From: Secundilactobacillus yichangensis
GTDB taxonomy: Bacteria; Bacillota; Bacilli; Lactobacillales; Lactobacillaceae
DNA length: 64,000 nt
Direction of reading: 5' to 3'
NCBI RefSeq assembly: GCF_016861565.1
Contig: NZ_BOLK01000005.1
Location: 62,001 to 126,000 of the forward strand
The notes beneath the pieces were generated by a model that did no database searches, was not told where the DNA came from, and worked only from the letters and a program-made list of their open reading frames with translations. Below, in pieces: positions 34,134 to 42,195 of the stretch (position 1 is the first letter of the stretch; every line of letters begins with the position of its first letter). A program made the position numbers and the translations under genes.

Positions 34134-35078
34134 TTGTTTAGTTTCTTAGATATGATCAACCACTACCTGGGGTATGTGAATTTAAACGTCAAGTTGAAAA
34201 ACCGGATCTACACCATTCTTGGCGTCATTGGTGTTGTCTACTTACTGTACGTTTCGGTGCGCTGGATTCGAAACGGCTTTGCACTGCGCGGCAGTTTGAT
34301 CTTGTTAGTAGCCATTATCTTAGCGTACTTCTCCGTGATGAATATTTTTTACTACTTCACTGATAAGCAGGCACCGCTGGATATTTCACCTAAGATTGAA
34401 AAAGTCCTGGGGAAAACCCTAGGTGGTAATGAGCCAACCCGTGAGGAAGCGCAACGGGCCAGAGAACAGCGTGGCAACAATCTGTTAAACGGGGCTAATA
34501 TTCCCGCTAATGGTTATTTTGACAGTAAAAAGATTTTACCCGGTAAAGTAGCAGTTAATGCGGAACAGAGCAGCAACATTGCCCAGCTGGCCAATCAGCT
34601 GCAGCAAATGAAGCTGATGGCACCGGACTACGGTGGTTTAGGGTCACGGGAGCTGGCACAGCAGCTTAATAAGAATAAAAAGCCGGTTTACGCCATTGGC
34701 TTAGGCGTTAACATTCCCTACTTTGAGCTTCAGCAGGACGGTCAGCAGATGATCGTTTATGCTGGTATGAACCAGGCACAAAAGGCACCCATGGGCCGCA
34801 TTACGACGGTGGGACTGCAACCGATTGAAGACGTGTACGATAAGGTGAAGCTCTACTTAGCAAACGTCATTTTAGTAGGTGGACCATACATGGAGATGGG
34901 GCGTAACGAACCCATTGAAAAACAGGCACCCTATACGATTCGGGTTCAGTTGGCCTATGAACGTGATAAGCCGTCGCATTCGCGCGAGACTAGTGCGGAT
35001 ACGTTGCCACACTCGGGTATTTCCACGACGAGACCGACGACGGATGCACCAGCTTCACGGATGAAACGCTATCACTAA
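34134..35078 (+). CDS. conserved-type membrane protein of unknown function
   Basis: A 314-residue protein with two or three N-terminal membrane spans (about 25-45 and 52-76) followed by a large soluble region. That region contains QLANQLQQMK helices, then a beta-rich domain (PVYAIGLGVNIPYFELQQDG and later IEDVYDKVKLYLANVILV) and a disordered C-terminal tail. The start is TTG 34134, set by AGGAGG at 34120-34125. I recall similar uncharacterised proteins in lactobacilli but cannot name a function. Operonic with the preceding low-complexity exported protein, so both may act at the envelope. Confidence 0.72.
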   Translation: MFSFLDMINHYLGYVNLNVKLKNRIYTILGVIGVVYLLYVSVRWIRNGFALRGSLILLVAIILAYFSVMNIFYYFTDKQAPLDISPKIEKVLGKTLGGNEPTREEAQRAREQRGNNLLNGANIPANGYFDSKKILPGKVAVNAEQSSNIAQLANQLQQMKLMAPDYGGLGSRELAQQLNKNKKPVYAIGLGVNIPYFELQQDGQQMIVYAGMNQAQKAPMGRITTVGLQPIEDVYDKVKLYLANVILVGGPYMEMGRNEPIEKQAPYTIRVQLAYERDKPSHSRETSADTLPHSGISTTRPTTDAPASRMKRYH

Positions 35079-35126
35079 TCAGACAAAAAGACGAACGTCC
35101 AAGGCGTTCGTTTTTTTGTCTGATTA
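35076..35126 (+). terminator. intrinsic terminator
   Basis: Left arm 35076-35097 (containing the stop codon of the preceding gene) pairs with 35105-35126 over 22 bp with one G-U, and the right arm contains a seven-T run. Confidence 0.82.
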
Positions 35127-35304
35127 CGCAATCATTTATATGATTTACGACCTAATGAAAATTTCATAATAGTAAATTAGGCTTTCAGGAAGAGTGAATA
35201 TTCTACCGTTTGATGAAAAAATTATCGCCCTTGTTTACGCTTGATTTAACGCTGTTTTAGACTCAATGCAAGCCGACATGACGCACTTCAAGCGGTGGAT
35301 TACT
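35127..35304. other. intergenic stretch, nothing recognised
   Basis: No ORF, RNA gene or repeat is recognisable between the terminator and the promoter of the glutamine-type ABC operon. It is AT-rich with short runs only. Confidence 0.4.
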
Positions 35305-35333
35305 TTGACCAATGCGTGAATATGGTTTAATAT
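35305..35333 (+). promoter_or_regulatory. promoter of polar amino acid ABC operon
   Basis: TTGACC (35305-35310), 17-bp spacer, TAATAT (35328-35333). Transcription would begin near 35340, leaving a leader of about 225 bases. Confidence 0.65.
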
Positions 35334-35339
35334 TTAAAG

Positions 35340-35563
35340 TGAGTCAAAATTAGAAGCATATGAAATTAGTCAAAATATTTGAATGCTTCGAAACGGATAC
35401 TTTCAATAAAGTACAACTCATGCGAACCAACTATCTATTGATTTTCAGCCATTAAGCGAGCAGGCTGTATGCCTCTATTCGACCATGCAGCTTGTTCGCT
35501 TATCTTGTTGTAGACTACTTTAGAGATTGGTCGCTATTTTTCATAAGGCGGAGGGGAAAAAAC
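35340..35563 (+). promoter_or_regulatory. long structured 5' leader of the ABC operon
   Basis: The strongest element pairs 35453-35471 with 35484-35502 (19 bp, the three non-Watson-Crick positions all G-U on the plus-strand RNA). Upstream is a hairpin GAAGCAT..ATGCTTC, and AGTCAAAAT occurs twice about 26 bases apart. Downstream, CGACCA inside the first loop can also pair with TGGTCG just before CTATTTTT, giving an alternative terminator-like fold. No T-box or known riboswitch core is recognised. Confidence 0.5.
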
Positions 35564-36304
35564 ATGTCAATGATTGAATTTCACAATGTTCAAAAGTACT
35601 ACGGCGAGTTCCATGCTTTGCATGACATTAACCTAACTATTGATGCTGGTGAAACTGTCGTGCTGATCGGCCCATCAGGCTCTGGTAAATCGACTTTGAT
35701 TCGGACAGTTAACGGGTTGGAGCGGATCCAAGAAGGTAAGCTGATCGTTAATGGTCAAGATTTAGCTGACAGGAAAACGGACATGAACCGGATTCGTAAA
35801 AACGTCGGAATGGTGTTTCAACACTTCAATTTATATGCTAATAAAACGATTTTGGAAAACATTATGCTAGCCCCTCGACTGGTTTTAAAACGGCCAGAAG
35901 AAGAAAATAAAAAGATTGCCATGAACATGCTTGACCGAGTGGGATTAGCTGATCAGGCACCGAAGATGCCGGCACAGCTTTCTGGTGGTCAGCAGCAACG
36001 GATTGCCATCGCCCGTTCACTTGCAATGAAACCCAAAGCACTGCTATTCGATGAACCTACCAGTGCTTTGGATCCTGAAATGATTGACGATGTGCTTAAC
36101 GTCATGAAGGACATTGCACGTGACTCGTCAATGACCATGTTAGTGGTGACTCACGAAATGGGCTTCGCCCGTGAAGTGGCTAACCGGGTTATTTTCATGG
36201 CAGATGGCCGGATTCTTGAAGACGATACCAAGGAGAGATTCTTCGATGGGCAGCCAAGCAACGAACGTGCCCGTCAATTCTTAAGCAAGATTATCACTCA
36301 TTAA
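35564..36304 (+). CDS. glnQ: glutamine/polar amino acid ABC transporter ATP-binding protein
   Basis: A 246-residue cytoplasmic ATPase. Walker A is GPSGSGKST, the signature LSGGQQQRIAIARSLA, Walker B LLFDEPTSALDPE and the switch VVTHEMGFAREVA, all hallmarks of the PAAT family (GlnQ/ArtP). ATG 35564 follows GGCGGAGGGG; the longer in-frame extension back to 35492 runs through the leader hairpin and is not used. First gene of a four-gene import operon. Confidence 0.92.
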   Translation: MSMIEFHNVQKYYGEFHALHDINLTIDAGETVVLIGPSGSGKSTLIRTVNGLERIQEGKLIVNGQDLADRKTDMNRIRKNVGMVFQHFNLYANKTILENIMLAPRLVLKRPEEENKKIAMNMLDRVGLADQAPKMPAQLSGGQQQRIAIARSLAMKPKALLFDEPTSALDPEMIDDVLNVMKDIARDSSMTMLVVTHEMGFAREVANRVIFMADGRILEDDTKERFFDGQPSNERARQFLSKIITH

Positions 36305-36322
36305 AAGTCAGGAGATGTGAGC

Positions 36323-37156
36323 ATGAAGAAAATATTCCGATTGGTCAGCATTATCATCTCTAGTCTTGCCTTAGTGCTTGTTTTGACTGCCTGCGGATCA
36401 AAATCTTTGGCAGATCAAAACGTAGTGACACGTGCTAAGCGGACCAATACGATTACTTGGGGTGTTAAAGCTGATACGAAATTATTTGGTTTAATGGACG
36501 TTAAAAACAGTCAGATCAAAGGCTTTGAAGTTGATATGGCTAAGGCGCTCACTAAACAGATTTTAGGACCCAAAGGGAAAGCGGACTTTGTTCAAGTGAC
36601 GAGTTCGACCCGGATGCCGTTACTGAAAAACGGGAACATTGATGCCATTATGGCGACGATGACGATTACCCCGGAACGGTTGAAACAGGTTGACTTCTCC
36701 CGGTCGTACTTTGATGCTGGGCAGTCATTGCTGGTTAAAGAAGGCAGTCCAATTAAAAACGTTAAGGATCTTAATCACAAAGGGGCAACTGTTCTTGGCG
36801 TGGTTGGTTCTAACTCCGTTCAAAACGTTGCCAAGTTTGCACCGAAAGCCAGAGTGCTGCAACTTTCCGATTATGCCCAGGCTATGACGGCTTTGAAGTC
36901 GGGTCAAGGTGAAGCATTAACAACTGATAATGGTATCTTGGCTGGGATGTCGGTTGAAAATCCGGGTTACGTTCTAACGGGTGGAGCCTTCACCAAGGAA
37001 CCATACGGGATCGCGATCAATAAGGGCCAGCCGCAGTTTAAGCATGATCTTAATCACGCTTTGACTAAGGTTGAACAGAGCGGTCAGTATAACCGGATCT
37101 TAAAGAAGTGGTTTGGTAACGTACCTGGGATGAACGTTAAGGAGATGGAACGATGA
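36323..37156 (+). CDS. glnH: glutamine/polar amino acid ABC transporter binding lipoprotein
   Basis: A 277-residue lipoprotein with a signal peptide and lipobox LVLTACGSK (Cys24). The SBP_bac_3 domain includes TITWGVKADTKLFG, then the FEVDMAKALTKQ helix and the IMATMTITPERLKQVDFS hinge. The family binds Gln, Glu, Asp or similar; the exact ligand is not determined. ATG 36323 follows CAGGAGATG; GTG 36317 overlaps it. Its 3' end overlaps the permease start by four bases. Confidence 0.92.
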   Translation: MKKIFRLVSIIISSLALVLVLTACGSKSLADQNVVTRAKRTNTITWGVKADTKLFGLMDVKNSQIKGFEVDMAKALTKQILGPKGKADFVQVTSSTRMPLLKNGNIDAIMATMTITPERLKQVDFSRSYFDAGQSLLVKEGSPIKNVKDLNHKGATVLGVVGSNSVQNVAKFAPKARVLQLSDYAQAMTALKSGQGEALTTDNGILAGMSVENPGYVLTGGAFTKEPYGIAINKGQPQFKHDLNHALTKVEQSGQYNRILKKWFGNVPGMNVKEMER

Positions 37157-37791
37157 TAGCTATTTTTCATAACTATGGCAGTCTATTGCTCCAGGGATTC
37201 GGTCAAACCTTATTGTGCAGTGTGATTGCACTGGTTTTTAGTTTGATTATTGGATCAATGTTTGCCATTTTTGAAACCACGCCAATTAAGTTTTTGCGGG
37301 TGATTGCACGGATCTACATTGAAGTATTTCGGAATATCCCGTTGCTGGTGATTACCATGTTCTTCTTTGTGGTCATTCCCATGTTTGTTGCGAAAATTAA
37401 CGGTTTTACCGCTGGGACGATTGGTTTAACCATCTACACCTCAGCCTTTATTGCTGAAACCGTTCGTTCCGGGATCAATTCAGTGGATCCTGGTCAAATG
37501 GAAGGTGCCCGGGCCAACGGGTTATCCTGGTGGCAGTCCATGCGCCACATTGTATTGCCGCAGGCTTTTCGTTACGTGATTCCACCGCTGGGCAACCAGT
37601 TTATCAACTTAGTTAAGAACTCATCGGTCCTAGCCTTCGTTGCGGGTTTTGATTTGATGTATCAAGGCAACGTGATTGCGTCAGATTCGCTAAATACCAT
37701 GAGCACTTACATCTGTATCGGTATTTTATATCTGATCATCACGTTACCGCTAAGTTACTGGATGCGTTATCTTGAAAAGAAATTAGCCTAG
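37153..37791 (+). CDS. glnP: amino acid ABC transporter permease
   Basis: A 212-residue permease with five to six spans and the EAA loop RANGLSWWQSMRHIVLPQAF that docks on the ATPase. The HEQRO-type N-terminal span (LLLQGFGQTLLCSVIALVFS) is typical of GlnM/GlnP. Its ATG overlaps the stop of the binding-protein gene (ATGA). With the next gene it should form a heterodimeric channel. Confidence 0.9.
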   Translation: MIAIFHNYGSLLLQGFGQTLLCSVIALVFSLIIGSMFAIFETTPIKFLRVIARIYIEVFRNIPLLVITMFFFVVIPMFVAKINGFTAGTIGLTIYTSAFIAETVRSGINSVDPGQMEGARANGLSWWQSMRHIVLPQAFRYVIPPLGNQFINLVKNSSVLAFVAGFDLMYQGNVIASDSLNTMSTYICIGILYLIITLPLSYWMRYLEKKLA

Positions 37792-37802
37792 GGGGTGCAG
37801 TC

Positions 37803-38456
37803 ATGAAAGACTTTATTAATGCATATTCATGGATCAACATCCATTACTTGCTTCAAGGCCTGTGGATCACCGTGGCTGTATCCGTGGTTTCCATTGTGGG
37901 CAGCTACGTTTTAGGCTCAATTTTAGGAATCGTTCGTTACGTGAACATTAAGGTCGTTTCACCAATTGTCGGTTTATTCATCGATATTATTCGTAACTTA
38001 CCATTGCTGCTGATCATTTTCTTTACCTACTTCGGACTGCCAAACTTAGGTTTCCGTCCAAGTAGTGTGTGGGCCACGATTTTAGCCATGACAGTCTTTG
38101 AATCAACGATGATCGCCGAAATTGTGCGGTCGGGAATTGCGGCTGTCGATCCCGGTCAAATGGAAGGTGCCAGAGCTAACGGCTTATCATACGGACAGGC
38201 AATGTATCATGTTGTCCTGCCGCAAGCGATGAAAAAAATGATTCCAGCTTTGGTCAGTCAATTTATTTCATTGATTAAGGATACTTCATTGGCGACTATC
38301 ATCGTGCTGCCAGATTTGATGCACAATGCGCAAATCGTTTACGGTCAAAATTCAACGTATATTTTACCAATGTTCTTGATGATCGCGGTCATGTACTTCG
38401 TTGTATGTTACGCGTTGTCGCTGTTGTCACGGTCGTTGGATAGAAGAATGAGTTAA
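37803..38456 (+). CDS. amino acid ABC transporter permease
   Basis: A 217-residue second permease of the same family. The EAA loop is RANGLSYGQAMYHVVLPQAM, and GIAAVDPGQMEGARANGL is nearly identical to the equivalent stretch of the preceding permease, indicating an old duplication. It begins 11 bases after the previous stop with GGGGG upstream. Last gene of the operon. Confidence 0.9.
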   Translation: MKDFINAYSWINIHYLLQGLWITVAVSVVSIVGSYVLGSILGIVRYVNIKVVSPIVGLFIDIIRNLPLLLIIFFTYFGLPNLGFRPSSVWATILAMTVFESTMIAEIVRSGIAAVDPGQMEGARANGLSYGQAMYHVVLPQAMKKMIPALVSQFISLIKDTSLATIIVLPDLMHNAQIVYGQNSTYILPMFLMIAVMYFVVCYALSLLSRSLDRRMS

Positions 38457-38472
38457 TGTAGAGAGTGTGAAA

Positions 38473-38567
38473 ACAAGCGTTTAGAGACTGGAGTCTAAGG
38501 CACCCCTGACGGAAATCCCGGTCTTGGATTTTTGTCAGGGGTGCCTTAGATGCAAGTCTCTGCTTGT
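38473..38567 (+). repeat. long nested hairpin downstream of the permease operon
   Basis: Core: CTAAGGCACCCCTGAC (38495-38510) and GTCAGGGGTGCCTTAG (38534-38549) pair perfectly. Inside, GG/TT wobbles and AAATCC/GGATTT extend the stem to about 24 bp with a CGGTCTT loop. Outside, AGAGACT/AGTCTCT and ACAAGC/GCTTGT extend it further. No T-run follows. The terminal CTAAGG/CCTTAG resembles the hairpin at 23261-23313, so this may be a dispersed intergenic repeat. Confidence 0.75.
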
Positions 38568-38597
38568 TTGAGCACGTTTAAGAAAATGTGGCATAGT

Positions 38598-38643
38598 ACA
38601 AAAAACGTCATCCCAATGTCTTTGTTGGGATGACGTTTTTTGT
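38598..38643. terminator. bidirectional terminator
   Basis: Arms 38598-38616 and 38625-38643 pair perfectly over 19 bp with an eight-base loop and T-runs on both strands. It serves the convergent permease operon and hflX. Confidence 0.88.
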
Positions 38644-38653
38644 AACGTTGAAA

Positions 38654-39931
38654 TTATTTTTCTAAAACGTATTTTTCAAAACGCTGGTAATCAACGTTTG
38701 TGACTTCAGCTTCGATCTTCGTCCCATTTTCCAAGTAGTCCGTTGATTTAACGCTGGCGTGCTCATTTAAATAGGAAACGACGTCGCCCTTTTCAAACGG
38801 AATCAAGAAGGTTGCGGTCACGTAGTTCTTGAAGACTTTTTCCCTGATGACTTGAACCAGCAAGTCGATTGAAGCAGGATCCTTGGCGGAAACAACAATG
38901 TCGTCACCTTCCCGGGAAGGGTAGTTGTTTTCTGTCAGATCGGCTTTGTTATAAACGGTGATCATTGGCAGGTCAGGCACACCAATTTCAGTTAAAGTCT
39001 TTTTAGTTGTCGACATCATGTCAATCCGGTTAGGACTGGAGTAGTCGACGACTTGAATCAAGAGATCGGCATTGGCAGCTTCGTACAAAGTTGACTTGAA
39101 AGCTTCAACTAAGGTAGTGGGCAGCTGTGAAACAAAGCCAACCGTATCACTCAGCAGCAGTTTCTTTGAATCGTTAAACTGCAACTGCCGGACACTGGTA
39201 TCCAAGGTAGCAAACAGCATGTTTTTCACCATGACTTGTTTGTCATCGTTCATCCCGTAGCGTTTGATCAGTTCGTTCATGATGGTGGACTTGCCGGCGT
39301 TGGTATAACCAATCAGGGCAACGTTAGGCAGCTGAATCTTTTCTCGCTGCTGACGCTTGACCTCAGCTGATTTATCAACGTCCTTTAGTTCATGACGCAC
39401 ATGATTGATCTGCCTTTGAACGGTTCGACGGTTTAATTCAATTTGAGCTTCACCGGCACCACGGTTGGTGAAACCACCGCCGGAACTGGTCCCGGTTTGC
39501 TGGTCCAGCCGCTGGTTCATAGCGGTGTGCAGCCGGGGCATCTGGTACTGCAGCTTGGCCAGTTGTACTTGCAGCTTGGCTTCGCGGCTTTGCGCCCGGT
39601 TGGCAAAGATTGCCAGAATCAATCCAGTACGGTCCATCACGGGAACCTTAACGATTTTTTCTAGGTTTCTAATTTGACTTGGGGTTAATTCATCGTTAGC
39701 CACCACGATTTCGGCACCGGTATCAACGACAATATCACGTAGTTCTTCAACTTTACCAGTCCCAAAATAAGTCCCAGCAACGGGCTGACTGAGATTTTGT
39801 ACGGTGGTTTCTACCACATTCATGTTATTGGCTTCAGACAAAGCTTTTAACTCTTCCATGGCATAATCAAAGTTATAGCGTCCTGTATTAAGGCCAATGT
39901 TAATGACCGGCACAAGTTCGCTGTTATCCAT
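38654..39931 (-). CDS. hflX: ribosome-associated GTPase HflX
   Basis: A 425-residue GTPase that splits stalled or heat-damaged ribosomes. The N-terminal HflX domain (TGRYNFDYAMEELKALS, later VANDELTPSQIRNLE) leads to the glycine-rich GTSSGGGFTNRGAGEAQIE stretch. The G domain follows: G1 GYTNAGKST, G3 DTVGFV, G4 NKAD. The short C-terminal domain is present. ATG 39931 follows AAGGATGGTGA; in-frame codons back to 39961 are less well supported. Monocistronic. Confidence 0.93.
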   Translation of the reverse strand: MDNSELVPVINIGLNTGRYNFDYAMEELKALSEANNMNVVETTVQNLSQPVAGTYFGTGKVEELRDIVVDTGAEIVVANDELTPSQIRNLEKIVKVPVMDRTGLILAIFANRAQSREAKLQVQLAKLQYQMPRLHTAMNQRLDQQTGTSSGGGFTNRGAGEAQIELNRRTVQRQINHVRHELKDVDKSAEVKRQQREKIQLPNVALIGYTNAGKSTIMNELIKRYGMNDDKQVMVKNMLFATLDTSVRQLQFNDSKKLLLSDTVGFVSQLPTTLVEAFKSTLYEAANADLLIQVVDYSSPNRIDMMSTTKKTLTEIGVPDLPMITVYNKADLTENNYPSREGDDIVVSAKDPASIDLLVQVIREKVFKNYVTATFLIPFEKGDVVSYLNEHASVKSTDYLENGTKIEAEVTNVDYQRFEKYVLEK

Positions 39932-39961
39932 GTTGTCACCATCCTTAACTTTTGTCTTCAA

Positions 39962-40317
39962 ATTGATTGTCTTCAGTATAACATAGGGCAGGGGGACAAT
40001 TGACTGGCGACATTAAGTGTATGCCAGAAATGATAGGTAACTGGCAGTATTTGAAATTGGATATCTATGCGTATCTTCTGAAAATAATTGCATGTGTTAA
40101 TAACAGGATACTAGCAGCCAAATTATTTCTAAACGTTAAAGCTTAAAATAATTTAATTTTTCAGGGCTTTAGGTTAAACGAATAAACATCAGTGGTTTTT
40201 CGTCCAAAAAAGGTAAAAGATAGTGATTTTATTCGATATAATTAAAAATATTCAAGAATAGATACCCATAAATTCGCTATTTTAAGCGATTTATGTCATA
40301 AAAATGATAAAACACAG
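39962..40317. other. AT-rich intergenic stretch
   Basis: No ORF is credible here. One short hairpin, AAATTCGCT/AGCGATTT (about 40270-40292), lies upstream of the oppA promoter and could bind a regulator. Nothing else is recognised. Confidence 0.4.
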
Positions 40318-40346
40318 TTGAATTTGATGGTTTCCTAATATACAAT
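40318..40346 (+). promoter_or_regulatory. promoter of oppA
   Basis: TTGAAT (40318-40323), 17-bp spacer, TACAAT (40341-40346). Confidence 0.65.
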
Positions 40347-40412
40347 AAGACCAGTTTCACGGTACATAATTAAGTTTTTATCCGAATATGCCATAAGAGG
40401 AGAGTGTTGCAG

Positions 40413-42041
40413 ATGAAGTTTAATAAAATTTTAGCTTTAGGTGCGGTTTCAGGTGCATCAATATTACTGCTAGCTGCCTGTGGTTCTAAGAACAGCAAGA
40501 GTTTGGCAACCAATCAAACTCTAAACTGGGTTGAAACAGCTAACTTGCCAACAATGGATCCTTCAAAGTCGACTGATATTGTTAGTGGTACTGCACTGAA
40601 TAATGTGGATGAAGGATTACTTCGGATTGGTCAGGGGTCAAAGCTCCGTCCTGGTGTTGCCAAGACTTACAAGGTTTCTAAGGATGGTAAGACATGGACT
40701 TTTAATTTGCGTCATTCAAAGTGGAGCAATGGTGATCCTGTGACTGCCAAAGATTTTGTTTATGGCTGGCAACGTACGGTTAAGCCGAAGACGGCTTCTC
40801 AATATGCTTACTTATATGATCATGTGAAGAACTTCAGTGCGGTCAACAAGGGCAAAATGGCTCCGTCCAAGTTAGGTGTCAAAGCGGATGGTAACTATAA
40901 AGTGGTTGTTACGTTGGCACGGCCTCAAAGTTATTTCAAATACATTGTTGGCGCACCAGCGTTCTTCCCACAGAACCAGAAAGTGGTTGAGAAATACGGT
41001 TCCAAGTTCGCTGCCAACTCAAAGCAGGCCGTTTATAACGGGCCGTTTAAGATGACGGGATGGACTGGAACTAACAATACTTGGACTTTAGCTAAGAACA
41101 GTAAGTATTGGGATGCTAAAGCAACCAAGCTAAAGGCGGTTAAGTTCCAGGTCATCAAGGATCAAGGAACTTGGCTTAGTCAATATCAAAGTGGCAAGGT
41201 TGATGAATTAATCACTGATGGGACGCAGTACAAGCAGTTGAAGAACTCCAAACAAATGCATGTCCGCAACTCTGCATCGACCTTCTACCTTGAAATGAAC
41301 CAACGTAAAGGATTCTTCAAGAACAACCTTGATGCTCGTAAGGCCGTTAACCTGGCTATCAACAATGGTCAGCTGACTAAGGATATCTTAGCTGATGGCT
41401 CTCAAGCGCCAAAGGGATTAGTGCCAACGAATCTCGCTAAGAAGGGCGGCAAGGACTTTGCGGATGCTGCTTACGTTAAGTCAGGAACAGCGTACAACTT
41501 GAGTCAAGCTAAATCCTACTGGAAGAAAGCACTTAAGAAGTCTGGCCGTTCAAGCATGAAACTTAACTTGCTTGCAGACGATACCCCAGCTGGCAAGAAG
41601 ACCGCAGAATTCCTTCAAAGTCAATTGAACAAGTTGCCAGGGCTAAAAGTAACAACAACTAACGTACCATTTAACGTTCGTTTGAGCCGTTCAACTAAGG
41701 GTCAATTCGATATGGTTGTCGGTGGCTGGATTGCTGACTTCCCAGACGCAATTTCATTTAGTTCACTGTTTACTTCAAACAACGCGTACAACCGTGGTCA
41801 ATGGAAGAACAGTACCTATGATGCGGACGTTAGGAACGCTGAAGGTAAGGATGCCAACAACGCTACTGCACGTTGGAACGATTTGGTAGACGCCGAGAAG
41901 ACGTTGATGAAACAGCAAGGTATTGTACCGCTTTATCAACAAACTCAGGCTCAAATGCTGAAGTCGAAAGTTCATGGTGTTCAATACTTTCCAACCGGTG
42001 CACAATGGGACTTCAGTCATGCTTACTTGTCAAAGAAATAA
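40413..42041 (+). CDS. oppA: oligopeptide ABC transporter substrate-binding lipoprotein
   Basis: A 542-residue extracellular lipoprotein with lipobox LLLAACGSK (Cys23) and a full SBP_bac_5 fold. NLPTMDPSKSTD, KWSNGDPVTAKDFVYGWQRT and the later NGPFKMTGWTG segments are all family marks. It captures oligopeptides for OppBCDF. ATG 40413 follows AGAGGAGAG. It has its own promoter and is separated from oppBCDF by a terminator, which allows the binding protein to be made in excess. Confidence 0.93.
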   Translation: MKFNKILALGAVSGASILLLAACGSKNSKSLATNQTLNWVETANLPTMDPSKSTDIVSGTALNNVDEGLLRIGQGSKLRPGVAKTYKVSKDGKTWTFNLRHSKWSNGDPVTAKDFVYGWQRTVKPKTASQYAYLYDHVKNFSAVNKGKMAPSKLGVKADGNYKVVVTLARPQSYFKYIVGAPAFFPQNQKVVEKYGSKFAANSKQAVYNGPFKMTGWTGTNNTWTLAKNSKYWDAKATKLKAVKFQVIKDQGTWLSQYQSGKVDELITDGTQYKQLKNSKQMHVRNSASTFYLEMNQRKGFFKNNLDARKAVNLAINNGQLTKDILADGSQAPKGLVPTNLAKKGGKDFADAAYVKSGTAYNLSQAKSYWKKALKKSGRSSMKLNLLADDTPAGKKTAEFLQSQLNKLPGLKVTTTNVPFNVRLSRSTKGQFDMVVGGWIADFPDAISFSSLFTSNNAYNRGQWKNSTYDADVRNAEGKDANNATARWNDLVDAEKTLMKQQGIVPLYQQTQAQMLKSKVHGVQYFPTGAQWDFSHAYLSKK

Positions 42042-42092
42042 GTTAAGCTATGATTGGTAAATAAATGGGAATAAGTAACATTGTGTTTTGAG

Positions 42093-42137
42093 AAAGTAAG
42101 AGAAGGGAACGGGGAATGTTCCTCTCTCTTACTTTTA
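42093..42137 (+). terminator. terminator between oppA and oppB
   Basis: AAAGTAAGAGAAGGGAAC and GTTCCTCTCTCTTACTTT pair over 18 positions with two mismatches, and TTTT follows. Partial read-through into oppB is possible. Confidence 0.7.
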
Positions 42138-42158
42138 CATATTAGGTGAAAAGTGTAA

Positions 42159-42167
42159 TGATATAAT
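42159..42167 (+). promoter_or_regulatory. extended -10 promoter of oppBCDF
   Basis: TGATATAAT is a full TG-n-TATAAT element 28 bases before the oppB start. Confidence 0.6.
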
Positions 42168-42195
42168 CTAAGTAACTAGAATGTGAGGTATTTTC

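Noticed and set aside
33827-34141. 104-codon ORF over the low-complexity gene
   Set aside because: It is a frame-shadow of the Ser/Thr/Asn-rich gene. The real frame has AAGGAGGAA and a signal segment.
35340-35563. Lysine riboswitch or T-box in the glutamine-type ABC leader
   Set aside because: No T-box GGTGGNACC core and no lysine aptamer motifs could be found; left as an unassigned structured leader.
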